Below, in pieces: positions 40,538-50,456 of a stretch of DNA of 64,000 bases; the first letter of the stretch is position 1; each line of letters starts with the position of its first letter. Below the pieces are notes generated by a model. That model was not told the origin of the DNA, made no database searches, and saw nothing but the letters and a program-made list of their open reading frames with translations. The position numbers were made by a program, and so were the translations under genes. Source of the DNA: an uncultured Prochlorococcus sp. (GTDB lineage Bacteria; Cyanobacteriota; Cyanobacteriia; PCC-6307; Cyanobiaceae); assembly GCA_902612005.1 (NCBI GenBank), contig CACMCA010000001.1, forward strand, positions 62,001 through 126,000, written 5' to 3'.

Positions 40538-41337
40538 ATTGGATCGAATTTAGGTTTAAGCTTTAAATCATTAACTTGATTAATTTGTCTGCAAGATAAG
40601 CTATTAATTGCAACTATTGTATCATCAACTTGAAATTCTGGAGAAATTAATTCTTCTTTTACAATTTTCAATTTTAAAGCTTTAGAAACCATAATCCCTT
40701 CTAAACAGCCGCTCTCTTTTCTAGGTGTTATCCATTGATTATTTCTTTTAATTAGAAGATTAAATGTACTTCCACAACTAAGCTCTCCTGACGTGTTCAA
40801 CAGGATAGAATCATCAAATGATTTTTCATTAGCCTCTGTCAAAACTTGTATTGCCTGGTTATATGAAAATGTTTTACATTTACTTATAAGACTGAATTCG
40901 TTTATTTTTTCCTTTTGACTAATAAAAACGCTAATCGGATTAAAATTTGGTTTTATTCTATAGAACTCAAGCCATAAGTTATCTAAATTTTTTGTCTCTA
41001 AAGTGCTATCAATTGTTAGTTTTCGACCTATATTAGTTCCTCTACTATAGTTTATTCTTACTGAAGCAAATTGATCATTTTTAAGTGATAACTTTCTAAT
41101 TCCATTATTAATAAGTTTTCTCAAAGTTAATTTATTTATTTTGAGATTAATATTTAAAATTTTGCTACTTTTTTCTAATCTTCTCAGATGTTCATCAAAA
41201 AGAATAGGTTTGTTTTCCTTAATCAAAATCGTTTCAAATATACCATCAGCAAATTTTAATCCTCTATTATTAGCAGCAATAAAAATTCTATCAATATCTA
41301 ACCATTGATTCTTGTGCCAGCCTAGTTTTTCTATCAT
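40510..41337 (-). CDS. pabC: Class IV aminotransferase, probable aminodeoxychorismate lyase
   Basis: The 275-residue protein is a fold-type IV PLP enzyme. It has RGLKFADGIFETILIKENKP at the front, a conserved lysine in SKCKTFSYNQAIQV as the Schiff-base residue, and LNTSGELSCGSTFNLLI plus ESGCLEGIM. PabC releases pyruvate from 4-amino-4-deoxychorismate to give p-aminobenzoate for folate. The role is supported mainly by position: it overlaps the PabB gene by 4 bp. By sequence alone a branched-chain or D-alanine aminotransferase could not be excluded. The Schiff-base and glycine-rich motifs are intact. Confidence 0.85.
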   Translation of the reverse strand: MIEKLGWHKNQWLDIDRIFIAANNRGLKFADGIFETILIKENKPILFDEHLRRLEKSSKILNINLKINKLTLRKLINNGIRKLSLKNDQFASVRINYSRGTNIGRKLTIDSTLETKNLDNLWLEFYRIKPNFNPISVFISQKEKINEFSLISKCKTFSYNQAIQVLTEANEKSFDDSILLNTSGELSCGSTFNLLIKRNNQWITPRKESGCLEGIMVSKALKLKIVKEELISPEFQVDDTIVAINSLSCRQINQVNDLKLKPKFDPIYFWDLLYS

Positions 41338-42647
41338 TTTAGTGAATCAATTAATGGTAAAAGTTTCCACTTTAGTTCATTAGTTTCCTCTTCAGGATTA
41401 GAGTCAATAACTATTCCGCAACCAGCATATATATTAATTTTTTTGTCTTTAATTAAAAATGATCTTATTAATATATTGCTATCAAACTCTCCATTCCAGT
41501 CAAGCTTCAAAAATGAGCCACAGTATGGTCCGCGTTCACATTCTTCTAATTCAAAAAGTCTCTGGCATGATCTTAATTTAGGTGCTCCAGTTATAGAGCC
41601 ACCAGGCCAACAAGCTTTTAGTAAATCAATCCAGTTCATCTCTTTTTTTAATTTGCCTCTTATTACTGAAGTTAGATGATGAACTTTTAAGAAACTTTCA
41701 AGTTTTAATATTTCTGGCACCATAATACTTCCTGATTCGCAAACTTTACTTAAATCGTTTCTTATTAGGTCAACAATCATAATATTTTCGGCTCTATCTT
41801 TTTCGTTTGTTATTAAATCGATAGCATTCAGTGCGTCTTGATTTAAATCCTTATCTCTGGATCTAGTGCCTTTGATAGGTCTCGATTCTACAAAATTTTT
41901 ATTATCTATTTTTATAAATCTTTCTGGCGAGGTAGATAATACAGCTTCTTTATAATTATCATTTATTATTATTCCTCCAAAGGGAGCTCTTAATTTCCTT
42001 CTTATTTTTAAATAAATATCTAGAGGACTATAGCTTTTGGAAGATTCAATTTCGCATTTAGTTGTTAGGTTTGCCTGAAATAAATCTCCTAGAGAAATTA
42101 ATTTCTTCAATTTTAAAATATTTTTCTGAAATTTTTCTGCCATTTCCTCCAAATTAATTTTTGAAAAATCAAAATTCAAATTTGTTTTAATAATATTTTC
42201 TTCTTCAAAAGTATTTATATTGTTGATTATATTTTTATAATTAATCATTTCATTTGAGTTTGTGCCTTCGATAATTATTTCTTTTTTTATTAGATTGCAT
42301 TTAATGATTGGATCATATGATGCAATCCATAAAGTTGCCATTTCAGATTGTCGCCATGGGTTTTTTGGTTCTATGTAAACTCCAGCTTCATAACTTAACC
42401 ATCCGATCCAAAATCCTTTTTCAATATTTTTTAAATTGTTAAATGGATTATTAGTTTTGTCTAAGTTATTGATATCTCTTGATTGGATTGTTTTTTTAGG
42501 TTTAATTCCAATTATTGACCACTCCCCATTTTCTTTACCATCACTATCTAGCCAAGCTAATCCCTTGTCTCCGAATTTTTTTGTTAGATGATGCGTAATC
42601 AGTACCGGATCTATCCATTTTTCTAGAATTATTTTTTTTATTTTCAT
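41334..42647 (-). CDS. pabB: Aminodeoxychorismate synthase component I
   Basis: PabB aminates chorismate, using ammonia from PabA, on the way to p-aminobenzoate and folate. The 437-residue chorismate-binding enzyme has FVESRPIKGTRSRD, and the lysine of PIKGT is characteristic of PabB, whereas anthranilate synthases have PIAGT. Further motifs are RAENIMIVDLIRNDL and SVIRGKL, then GGSITGAPKLRSCQ and YCGS. It overlaps pabC at one end and queC at the other by 4 bp each. The amidotransferase PabA is not nearby and is probably shared with tryptophan synthesis. Confidence 0.93.
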   Translation of the reverse strand: MKIKKIILEKWIDPVLITHHLTKKFGDKGLAWLDSDGKENGEWSIIGIKPKKTIQSRDINNLDKTNNPFNNLKNIEKGFWIGWLSYEAGVYIEPKNPWRQSEMATLWIASYDPIIKCNLIKKEIIIEGTNSNEMINYKNIINNINTFEEENIIKTNLNFDFSKINLEEMAEKFQKNILKLKKLISLGDLFQANLTTKCEIESSKSYSPLDIYLKIRRKLRAPFGGIIINDNYKEAVLSTSPERFIKIDNKNFVESRPIKGTRSRDKDLNQDALNAIDLITNEKDRAENIMIVDLIRNDLSKVCESGSIMVPEILKLESFLKVHHLTSVIRGKLKKEMNWIDLLKACWPGGSITGAPKLRSCQRLFELEECERGPYCGSFLKLDWNGEFDSNILIRSFLIKDKKINIYAGCGIVIDSNPEEETNELKWKLLPLIDSLK

Positions 42648-43318
42648 TTTTTATTATTGTTATTGAGCCATTTTTCATAAGCAGCATTTCTAATTCTGCA
42701 GCTATCACACTTACCGCATGGTTTTGAATTACCTGAATAACAACTCCATGTTTTATCTAAAGGGACATGATTGTCAAAAGCTAATTTAATAATTTCTTCT
42801 TTATTTAAATCTAATAGTGGTGTCCAAAGTTTTATTGGGTTATTTTCTCTTCCTCTTTTATTGGCTAAATCTGCTAATTCTTGAAATTTTTTAATGTAAT
42901 CAGGTCTGCAATCTGGATAACCAGAATAATCCAGTGCATTAACTCCTAATCCTATAAAATCAGCATCTATTGCTTCGGCGTAACTAAGTGCCACGGAAAT
43001 AAATATTGTATTTCTACCAGGAACATAAGTATTAGGAATTATATTAGTTTGAACCCCTTCTATAGGAATATTTTTTTGAGTATCAGTTAGTGAAGAGCCT
43101 CCCCATAAAGATAAGTCAAGCTTAATGATTTTAAATTCTTCGATATCAAAGTGTTTTGCAATTATTGATGCAGAATTTAATTCTTTTTTATGACGTTGAC
43201 CGTAGTCAAATGAAAGGCCAAAAATTTTAGCTTCGGATTTTTTTGCGATACCAGTAACTGTAGAAGAATCTAAACCTCCAGATAATAAAACTACTATCGA
43301 TTTATTTTTAAGAGTCAT
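42644..43318 (-). CDS. queC: 7-Cyano-7-deazaguanine synthase
   Basis: QueC turns 7-carboxy-7-deazaguanine into preQ0 with ATP and ammonia. The 224-residue protein has the PP-loop VVLLSGGLDSSTVTGIA near residues 9-25. Near the C-terminus is a zinc-binding cysteine set, CYSGNSKPCGKCDSCRIR. PreQ0 is the precursor of queuosine, and the pathway's last enzyme, QueG, is encoded at the left of this window. The gene lies 6 bp after queE and overlaps pabB by 4 bp. Confidence 0.95.
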   Translation of the reverse strand: MTLKNKSIVVLLSGGLDSSTVTGIAKKSEAKIFGLSFDYGQRHKKELNSASIIAKHFDIEEFKIIKLDLSLWGGSSLTDTQKNIPIEGVQTNIIPNTYVPGRNTIFISVALSYAEAIDADFIGLGVNALDYSGYPDCRPDYIKKFQELADLANKRGRENNPIKLWTPLLDLNKEEIIKLAFDNHVPLDKTWSCYSGNSKPCGKCDSCRIRNAAYEKWLNNNNKK

Positions 43319-43324
43319 ATGATT

Positions 43325-44002
43325 TCAATTAATTTTTAAGTATTTGTGAGTTTGAAGGCTCAATTTCCAATCTGGATTATTTTTTACGAAATCAATAGCA
43401 AGAGAAAAACCATTCGCATTGTTCCATGCTGGCTGTAAATAAAAAATTTTATCTTCTTTTTTTAAGCCATCTTCGCTTTTAGAGAGTTGATATTGTTTTA
43501 AAGTTTCTTTTTTTATTTGAATAGCAAATTCAATATCTTCTATTTCATTTATGATTATTTTAATTTCATTGCAGTTTTTTAAAAAATAATTTTTTGGAGG
43601 CGAGTGTCTTTTAGGAGATAAAGTAATCCAGTCATAGCTTCCTGATATCGAATTAACTCCACTTGTCTCAATATGAATTTTCATTGAGCTTTGTTCTTTT
43701 CCCATCGTCATTTTTTTTATGGCTTTGCAAAAATTATCCAAGTTATGTTGTAAAGGTTCTCCACCTGTAATAACGCAAAAAGATGCTCCTTTTTTTCTGG
43801 CAATTTTTATGCGATCTATTATTTTTTCAATTGATATAGAAGGGTGTTTTTTCTCATCCCATGAATTCTTGGTATCGCACCACGAACATCCAACTTTACA
43901 TCCCGCTAATCTTACAAAAAAAGCACTTTTTCCAGCGTGATACCCTTCACCTTGTAATGAATGAAATTGTTCGACTAAGGGTAAAAAATTTGTCATTTTC
44001 AT
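43325..44002 (-). CDS. queE: 7-Carboxy-7-deazaguanine synthase
   Basis: QueE is a radical-SAM enzyme that contracts carboxy-tetrahydropterin to 7-carboxy-7-deazaguanine. The 225-residue protein has FHSLQGEGYHAGKSAFFVRL at the start. The cluster motif CKVGCSWC has the CxxxCxxC spacing that binds [4Fe-4S] and SAM. Next comes ITGGEPLQHN, the SAM-contacting GGEP. Its short length is normal, as QueE has a trimmed barrel. It sits 6 bp before queC and 18 bp after pyrG. QueD and QueF are not seen in this window. Confidence 0.95.
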   Translation of the reverse strand: MKMTNFLPLVEQFHSLQGEGYHAGKSAFFVRLAGCKVGCSWCDTKNSWDEKKHPSISIEKIIDRIKIARKKGASFCVITGGEPLQHNLDNFCKAIKKMTMGKEQSSMKIHIETSGVNSISGSYDWITLSPKRHSPPKNYFLKNCNEIKIIINEIEDIEFAIQIKKETLKQYQLSKSEDGLKKEDKIFYLQPAWNNANGFSLAIDFVKNNPDWKLSLQTHKYLKIN

Positions 44003-44020
44003 TCAAAAAAATAAAGAATA

Positions 44021-45631
44021 TTATTTTGATTGAGTTAACTTATCTTGAGAGGCTTTTATTAAACCTTTAAATAAAGGATGAGGTTTGCCAGGTCGTGATA
44101 AAAACTCAGGATGATATTGACATGCTAAGAAGTATGGATGATTTTCTAACTCAATCAACTCAACTAATCTGCCATCTGGTGATGTACCACTAATTTTGTA
44201 TCCAGAATCTAAAAAACTTTGTTTGTAGTAATTATTAAATTCGTATCTATGTCGATGTCTCTCATAAATAACATCCTCATTATATAAGTTTTTTCCAGTT
44301 GTATTTTTTGTCAATCTACATGGATAAACTCCAAGTCTCATTGTCCCACCTAAATCAACTACATCTTCCTGTTCTGGTAATAAATGTATCACTGGATTGG
44401 GAGTGTTTGGGTCTAGTTCTGAACTAGATGCATCTGGAAGATTAGCTACATTCCTAGCCCATTCTATAACTGCACATTGCATACCAAGGCACAAACCTAA
44501 AAAGGGAATTTTATTTTCTCTTGCGAATTTTATAGCCGAAATTTTTCCATTTACCCCTCTATTGCCAAATCCCCCGGGCACCACAATTGCATCAACTTTA
44601 TTTAAGTAAGTTTCTGCTGAATTTTTTTCTATCATTTCAGCACTTACCCAATGTAAATCTAATAAAGCTTTTTGTTCAATGCATGCATGTCTTAAGGCTT
44701 CAACAACGGATAAATATGCATCTCCAAGTTCAATGTATTTACCTACTAGAGCAACTTTTATTGTACCTCCAGGATTTCTTAGGTTGTGTATTAGTTGCTC
44801 CCAATTTTTTAAATCACATTTTTTATTTTCAAGGTCTAAATACTTCAGTGTTTCTTTGCATAAACCTTCTTTTTTTAAAGAAAGAGGTACAGAATAAATA
44901 CTGTCCGCGTCTAAAGCTTCAATTACAGAGTTGATACTCACACCGCAAAAACCACTAAGCTTCTTTTTAAGAGCTTCATTGATAGATTTATCACTTCGGC
45001 ATACAAGTAAATCTGGCTGAATTCCAATTGATCTTAATTCTTTCACTGAATGTTGTGTTGGTTTAGTTTTTATTTCGCCAGAGGTTTTGATGTAAGGAAG
45101 TAATGTTACGTGTATGTATGCAACATCGTTCCTATTGACATCATTTTTGAATTCTCTTATTGCCTCTAAAAAAGGTAGAGATTCAATATCACCAACTGTT
45201 CCACCAATTTCAGTAATTATAATATCTGCATTACTGTTGGCGGCTACTCTATGAATTCTGTCTCTTATTTCTCCCGTTATGTGAGGTATTACTTGCACAG
45301 TTCCACCGTCATAACTACCTCTTCTTTCTTTATTGATAACTGCTTGATAGATAGATCCCGTAGTCACACTGTTTAACCTAGTCATTGCAGTATCAGTAAA
45401 TCTTTCATAGTGACCTAAATCTAGATCGGTTTCAGCCCCATCTTCGGTTACAAATACTTCTCCATGTTGGAAAGGGCTCATTGTTCCAGGATCAACATTT
45501 AGATATGGATCTAGTTTTAATATTGAAACACTATATCCTCTAGACTTTAATAATCTTCCTAAGCTTGCAGCTACAATTCCTTTACCAATGCTAGAAACTA
45601 CTCCTCCAGTGACAAATACAAATTTTGACAT
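44021..45631 (-). CDS. pyrG: CTP synthase
   Basis: PyrG aminates UTP to CTP using glutamine. The 536-residue protein has the N-terminal synthetase domain ([16 protein letters not shown], then [20 protein letters not shown]) and a C-terminal class I glutaminase. The nucleophile cysteine is in [18 protein letters not shown], and the catalytic His-Glu pair is in [12 protein letters not shown]. Its only good Shine-Dalgarno lies 23 bases before the ATG, too far for normal use. Genes aspS upstream and queE downstream are on the same strand. Confidence 0.97.
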   Translation of the reverse strand: MSKFVFVTGGVVSSIGKGIVAASLGRLLKSRGYSVSILKLDPYLNVDPGTMSPFQHGEVFVTEDGAETDLDLGHYERFTDTAMTRLNSVTTGSIYQAVINKERRGSYDGGTVQVIPHITGEIRDRIHRVAANSNADIIITEIGGTVGDIESLPFLEAIREFKNDVNRNDVAYIHVTLLPYIKTSGEIKTKPTQHSVKELRSIGIQPDLLVCRSDKSINEALKKKLSGFCGVSINSVIEALDADSIYSVPLSLKKEGLCKETLKYLDLENKKCDLKNWEQLIHNLRNPGGTIKVALVGKYIELGDAYLSVVEALRHACIEQKALLDLHWVSAEMIEKNSAETYLNKVDAIVVPGGFGNRGVNGKISAIKFARENKIPFLGLCLGMQCAVIEWARNVANLPDASSSELDPNTPNPVIHLLPEQEDVVDLGGTMRLGVYPCRLTKNTTGKNLYNEDVIYERHRHRYEFNNYYKQSFLDSGYKISGTSPDGRLVELIELENHPYFLACQYHPEFLSRPGKPHPLFKGLIKASQDKLTQSK

Positions 45632-45654
45632 TAAATATTTTTAATTAAGCACAG

Positions 45655-45660
45655 CCTCCT
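45655..45660 (-). promoter_or_regulatory. AGGAGG displaced from the pyrG start
   Basis: The minus strand reads AGGAGG, but 23 bases separate it from the pyrG ATG at 45631. A GTG 3 bases after it would give only a three-codon frame, GTG CTT AAT then stop. It may be a chance match or part of a short leader. Confidence 0.35.
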
Positions 45661-45706
45661 TATATTTTATTTAAACAAAAAACTTTTAGAACATCCATAT
45701 ATATTC

Positions 45707-47503
45707 TTATTCATCAATTGTTATTTCAATATCTAATTCTTTTAATTGTGATTCAGAGACATTTGAAGGTGCATTTGTGAGAAGACATTTTGCTTGTTGA
45801 TTTTTTGGAAAAGCAATAGTTTCTCTGATTGAATCCGCACCAATGATCAGCATGGTAATACGATCCAATCCAAAGGCTATTCCACCATGAGGAGGAGCTC
45901 CCATTTCTAAGGCTTCTATTAAAAATCCAAATTTTTCATCAATTTCTTTATCAGTAAGTCCTACCGTTTTCAGAACTTCTCTTTGTAAGTTAGCTTCATG
46001 AATACGTAAAGAGCCACCTCCTAACTCCAATCCATTGAGAACTAAGTCATAAGCATTTGCTGTAGAGCTCTCAATTTCTTTTTTCAAGTTTTTAGAATCT
46101 TTAGATTTAATATTTTTTGGAGAACAAAAAGGATGATGTAAAGCTTCATATTTATTTTCATCTTCATTTCTCTCAAACATCGGGAAGTCAGTTACCCATA
46201 AGAAATTCCATTTATTTTTATCAATAAGATTTAAGTCTTTTGCGATATATTGTCGAACCCTGTCTAATGACTGATTGACAATTTGTTTATCTCCAGCTCC
46301 TAAGAGGATTAAGTCTCCATCCTTTGCTTCTGTGATTTTTAAAATATCAGCTATATGCTCTTCACTTAAATTATTTTTAATTGCCCCAATAGTCTCAAGC
46401 TCATCTCCTTTGACCCTTATAAAGGCTAAACCACCAGCTCCTGCATCTTGAGCTACTTGGAAGATGTCACCTCCTGGTTTAATTCTTACGTTGCTAATAG
46501 TTGAATTGCCTCCTTTGACTGTTATGGATTTTATATAACCTCCAGACTTAATTGCCTTGGTGAAAATATTAAATCCAATATCACCTAATACTCCTCCTAA
46601 ATCTTTTAATAACATTTGATATCTAGTATCTGGTCTATCAGTGCCGTAATTATCCATTGCTGCCTGCCATGACATTCTTGGAAAAGCATTATTAAAATTG
46701 ATATTTAACACTTCTTTCCATATTTTTTTTATGAGACTTTCATTAAAAGAAATTATTTCTTCTTCACTAATAAAGCTCATCTCAATATCTAATTGCGTAA
46801 ACTCTGGCTGTCTATCTGCCCTTAAGTCTTCATCACGGAAACATTTTGCGATTTGATAATACTTATCTAAGCCCCCAACCATTAAAAGTTGTTTAAATAG
46901 TTGTGGGGATTGAGGTAAAGCAAAAAATTCTCCATTTGAAAGACGTGCAGGAACAAGAAAATCGCGAGCGCCTTCAGGAGTTGACTTTGTAAGTAATGGG
47001 GTCTCTACTTCTGTAAATTCAAAATTATCAAGAAATTCTCTAGCAACTTTAATAATCTTATGTCTTGTTTTTAAATTTTCTAGTAATTTTCCTCTTCTTA
47101 AATCAAGGTACCTATATTTTAATCTAAGTTCCTCTTTTGTATTTTCATAATCATGTATAGACACTGGAAAAGGTAAGTTTTTTTTAATTTGGTTGAGAAT
47201 TTGCAAATCTTTAACCTTAAGCTCTAACTCTCCAGTACTTAAATTTGTATTTATGGAATCTTTGGGTCTTTCATTAATAATTCCGCTAACCATTATTACT
47301 GTTTCATTTCTTAGAGTTTCTGCCTGTTTAAATAGATCTGCACCATCATCGGGGTTAATTGTTATTTGTAGGAATCCACTATGGTCTCTTAAATCAATAA
47401 AAATTACACCACCATGATCTCTTCTTCTATCTACCCATCCGCATAAATTAACTAATTTACCAATATCTGTATTATTGAGTTCTTTGCAAATTTTGTTTCT
47501 CAT
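45707..47503 (-). CDS. aspS: Aspartyl-tRNA synthetase
   Basis: AspRS charges tRNA-Asp. The 598-residue length and the insertion between class II motifs 2 and 3 mark the bacterial form with a GAD domain. An N-terminal OB-fold for the anticodon has [20 protein letters not shown]. Class II motif 2 is [20 protein letters not shown] with [10 protein letters not shown] after it, and motif 3 is [14 protein letters not shown]. Many cyanobacteria that lack a separate AsnRS and use amidation have a non-discriminating AspRS; specificity is not decided here. It lies between gcvT and pyrG on the same strand. Confidence 0.97.
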   Translation of the reverse strand: MRNKICKELNNTDIGKLVNLCGWVDRRRDHGGVIFIDLRDHSGFLQITINPDDGADLFKQAETLRNETVIMVSGIINERPKDSINTNLSTGELELKVKDLQILNQIKKNLPFPVSIHDYENTKEELRLKYRYLDLRRGKLLENLKTRHKIIKVAREFLDNFEFTEVETPLLTKSTPEGARDFLVPARLSNGEFFALPQSPQLFKQLLMVGGLDKYYQIAKCFRDEDLRADRQPEFTQLDIEMSFISEEEIISFNESLIKKIWKEVLNINFNNAFPRMSWQAAMDNYGTDRPDTRYQMLLKDLGGVLGDIGFNIFTKAIKSGGYIKSITVKGGNSTISNVRIKPGGDIFQVAQDAGAGGLAFIRVKGDELETIGAIKNNLSEEHIADILKITEAKDGDLILLGAGDKQIVNQSLDRVRQYIAKDLNLIDKNKWNFLWVTDFPMFERNEDENKYEALHHPFCSPKNIKSKDSKNLKKEIESSTANAYDLVLNGLELGGGSLRIHEANLQREVLKTVGLTDKEIDEKFGFLIEALEMGAPPHGGIAFGLDRITMLIIGADSIRETIAFPKNQQAKCLLTNAPSNVSESQLKELDIEITIDE

Positions 47504-47558
47504 CTAAGTATGATTTATTTATCAATAACTTATAATAATTCTTTGAGGGTAAATTTAG

Positions 47559-48671
47559 TTAATAATTTTTTTTATAAAAAGCTCTTTTTGTTATTACCCC
47601 TTTGAATTTTTTGCCTCTTATTAATATTTGAACTTCATTATTTATTAAGGCATGCGAAGTATTGATGTATGCAAAAGCTATAGCTTGTTGTTTAGTTGGA
47701 GACCAACTACCGCTTGTGATAGTCCCAATATTTTCTTCACCTTTAAGAACTGCGCAACCTTTTCTTCCTATTGCTTTACCTTCTATAGAGAGACCAACTA
47801 ACTTTTTTTGAATACCTAATCTTGACTGCTTTTCAAGAAATCTTCTTCCAAAGAATTCGTGATTATTTTCTAGATGTACTAGCCATCCTAATCCTGCTTC
47901 ATATGGAGAAGTTTCTTCATTTATGTCTTGACCATAAAGATGCATGCCTGCTTCAAGTCTAAGAGTATCTCTAGCTCCTAAACCACAAGGTGCAACATTT
48001 TTGGAAGTTGAGAAATCCCATAAATTAATTGCTGCTTTTTTAGATAAAAGTATTTCTAGACCACTTTCCCCTGTATAGCCTGTCTTTGAAAAGAAAATTT
48101 TTTCTTTAGGCGAAATATGTTCAAAAATTTTATATTCGCATCCAAAGTTAGGGATATGTGAGATCGAAGATTCAATCCATTCTTCAAATAAATTGAATGA
48201 GTTTTTTCCCTGTAGTGCTAAAAGTACTTTGTCTTTTTTAAAGTTTGTTATCGAAATATCGGATATATTTAAATTATTTTTTATCCACTGAAAATCTTCT
48301 TCATATCTACTTGCATTAACTATTAACAATAATTCTGATATGTCATTTTCTTGTATACCAAGGTCATAAATTATTAAGTCATCTATTATTCCTCCTTTAT
48401 CATTGAGCATTACTGTATAAAGTCCTTGACCTACCGAAAAAGAGTATAAATTAGTAGGAAAAAGTTTTTGAATATAATCCTTTGGATTGATTCCCTTGAT
48501 AGAAATCACACCCATATGAGAAATATCAAATAATCCTGCTGAAGATCTAACTGATTCATGCTCTTTAATTAATCCTGAAAATGATATGGGCATTTCCCAG
48601 CCAGCAAAATCCACTAATTTTGCATTGGATTCAACATATTTTGAATAGAGAGGACTTTTTAGCAAATCCAT
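47559..48671 (-). CDS. gcvT: Glycine cleavage system T protein (aminomethyltransferase)
   Basis: GcvT moves the aminomethyl carbon from the H-protein lipoyl arm to tetrahydrofolate, giving methylene-THF and ammonia. The 370-residue protein has [20 protein letters not shown] near the start, then [17 protein letters not shown], and near the end of the folate-binding domain [19 protein letters not shown]. The C-terminal domain includes [11 protein letters not shown]. The gcvP and gcvH genes are absent from the window. It stands between speB and aspS, all on one strand, and links the folate genes of this cluster. Confidence 0.96.
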   Translation of the reverse strand: MDLLKSPLYSKYVESNAKLVDFAGWEMPISFSGLIKEHESVRSSAGLFDISHMGVISIKGINPKDYIQKLFPTNLYSFSVGQGLYTVMLNDKGGIIDDLIIYDLGIQENDISELLLIVNASRYEEDFQWIKNNLNISDISITNFKKDKVLLALQGKNSFNLFEEWIESSISHIPNFGCEYKIFEHISPKEKIFFSKTGYTGESGLEILLSKKAAINLWDFSTSKNVAPCGLGARDTLRLEAGMHLYGQDINEETSPYEAGLGWLVHLENNHEFFGRRFLEKQSRLGIQKKLVGLSIEGKAIGRKGCAVLKGEENIGTITSGSWSPTKQQAIAFAYINTSHALINNEVQILIRGKKFKGVITKRAFYKKNY

Positions 48672-48721
48672 GAAATATTTAGATTGTATTTAGTATTTTT
48701 ACACTGTAGTTTAGAAATTTT

Positions 48722-49603
48722 TTATTGCATATTTTCTAATGACAAAATTAAGCTTCTAAGTACTTTTGCTGCAACTATGCTACTTACTCCGCTTTTATCA
48801 ATTTCTGGAGATAATTCCACAATATCTGAAGCCACAATTCTAAGGTCTTTTAAAGTTTTTAGTATTTCTTCAAAATCATTCCAAAAAAATCCTCCAGGTT
48901 CTGGAGTGCCCGTCCCTGCTAATAAACTGGGATCAAACCAATCTAAATCAATTGTTAAATAGATTGGAGACTTCCCGAATGGTAGAAGAGCTTCTTTTAA
49001 ATCATATGCATTTCCGCCTGGACAAAAGTTAACTAATTGGTTGTTGTTATGCATAATTTTAAATTCTTCCTTAGTCCCACTTCTAATTCCTACTTGCAAA
49101 ATTTTCTTTTTAGGTAGTACTTCTAAGCATCTTTTCATAGTACAGGCATGACTATGTTCATTTCCAATATATGATTCTCTTAAATCTGCATGAGCATCAA
49201 GTTGAACCAATATCAAATCTGGATATTTTTTTACTAATGCTTCAATAGCACCTCTTGTAATAGAGTGTTCGCCTCCAAGCATAATAGGACTAAGGCGTTT
49301 ACTAATTAAATAATTTGTTGCTGATTTAACCGATTCAATAACGGACTTTGAGTCATTTTTATCAATTACTATTGATCCAAAATCAACATACCTAATATCC
49401 TCTAAGTCTTTTTTTAATTTTGGACAATATGTTTCTAAACAAGAACTGACTTGTCTTATTGCTTCTGGACCAAATCTTGCTCCTGGTTTAAACGAACATG
49501 TCCCGTCATAATTAACTCCAAATATACCAATTGAGCAATTCTCAGGACTTCTTTTTGCTCCCATGTAAATTGCATTTTCGTTATCAAATAAATTTCTTGT
49601 CAT
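48722..49603 (-). CDS. speB: Ureohydrolase, probable agmatinase
   Basis: The 293-residue enzyme belongs to the arginase/agmatinase family with a two-manganese centre. Metal ligands are seen in LGGEHSITRGAIEA, in VQLDAHADLRESYIGNEHSHA and in LTIDLDWFDPSLLAGTGTPE. Agmatinase gives putrescine and urea from agmatine. That assignment is supported by the spermidine synthase gene 1 bp upstream on the same strand. Arginase or guanidinobutyrase activity cannot be excluded from sequence. The order is speE, speB, gcvT. Confidence 0.9.
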   Translation of the reverse strand: MTRNLFDNENAIYMGAKRSPENCSIGIFGVNYDGTCSFKPGARFGPEAIRQVSSCLETYCPKLKKDLEDIRYVDFGSIVIDKNDSKSVIESVKSATNYLISKRLSPIMLGGEHSITRGAIEALVKKYPDLILVQLDAHADLRESYIGNEHSHACTMKRCLEVLPKKKILQVGIRSGTKEEFKIMHNNNQLVNFCPGGNAYDLKEALLPFGKSPIYLTIDLDWFDPSLLAGTGTPEPGGFFWNDFEEILKTLKDLRIVASDIVELSPEIDKSGVSSIVAAKVLRSLILSLENMQ

Positions 49604-49604
49604 C

Positions 49605-50456
49605 TTATGAATCTAGTTCTTTTACAATTTTATTTGGCATCATTTTGAATGCTGCATTTTGAAAATCTAAATTCCAAATTTCACATTCTTTTTCTATTTT
49701 TAGGATTTCATCATAATTTTGATTTGATAAATTTAGATCTTCTGAAGAAGCGAATGTCCAACTCCAAATCCCGCTTGGATATATAGGCACAAAGGAATAC
49801 ATAGTTTCAGAAACTTTAAATATATTTTTTAGGTTTTTCAAAATATATATGTGAATATTTTTGAAGGATTCAGGAGATTCGCTTTGCGTTGCTAATATTC
49901 CCTTTGGTGTAAGTATTCTTTTACATTCTTTATAAAAAGAATCTGAAAATAATAAATTTGAAAATTCTGAGGGATCTGAACAATCTATAAATATAACGTC
50001 GTAAAAATTATCTCTTGTTTTTTTTACCCATTTAACACCATCATCAACATGTATTTCTAATCTTTTGTCATTCCATGCTTCGCCTCCAATTTCTTTTAGA
50101 AATTTTTTAGATATTTTGATTACCTCCTCATCAATTTCTACTAGATCAATTTTTGATATTTGAGAATATTTAACGCATTCTCTTACAGTACCACCGTCAC
50201 CACCGCCAATAATTAGTACATTAGATTTTTCGTCAATGCTACTCAATGCAGGATGCACAAGACACTCATGATAATATTTCTCGTCTTTTGATGATGTCAT
50301 CCAGCAACCATCTAACATTAAAGCTTTACCATAATATTCATTTTCAATAACAATAATTTCTTGATATTTTGAGGTTTTTTTAATTAGAATTCTCCCATTT
50401 AGGCCGAATCTCGAGCCTTTATGATATTCATCTATCCATGTTGTAATATTTGTCAT
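49605..50456 (-). CDS. speE: Spermidine synthase
   Basis: SpeE transfers an aminopropyl group from decarboxylated SAM to putrescine. The 283-residue protein has the N-terminal beta domain (ENEYYGKALMLDGCWMTSS, EKYYHECLVHPAL). The Rossmann core has VLIIGGGDGGTVRECVKY for cofactor binding, KIDLVEIDEEVI, and the catalytic aspartate in DVIFIDCSDPSEFS. The replacement of the usual QLTE-like residues by CWMTSS suggests some variation in the putrescine gate. It overlaps mazG by 4 bp at the 5' end and precedes speB by 1 bp. Confidence 0.95.
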   Translation of the reverse strand: MTNITTWIDEYHKGSRFGLNGRILIKKTSKYQEIIVIENEYYGKALMLDGCWMTSSKDEKYYHECLVHPALSSIDEKSNVLIIGGGDGGTVRECVKYSQISKIDLVEIDEEVIKISKKFLKEIGGEAWNDKRLEIHVDDGVKWVKKTRDNFYDVIFIDCSDPSEFSNLLFSDSFYKECKRILTPKGILATQSESPESFKNIHIYILKNLKNIFKVSETMYSFVPIYPSGIWSWTFASSEDLNLSNQNYDEILKIEKECEIWNLDFQNAAFKMMPNKIVKELDS

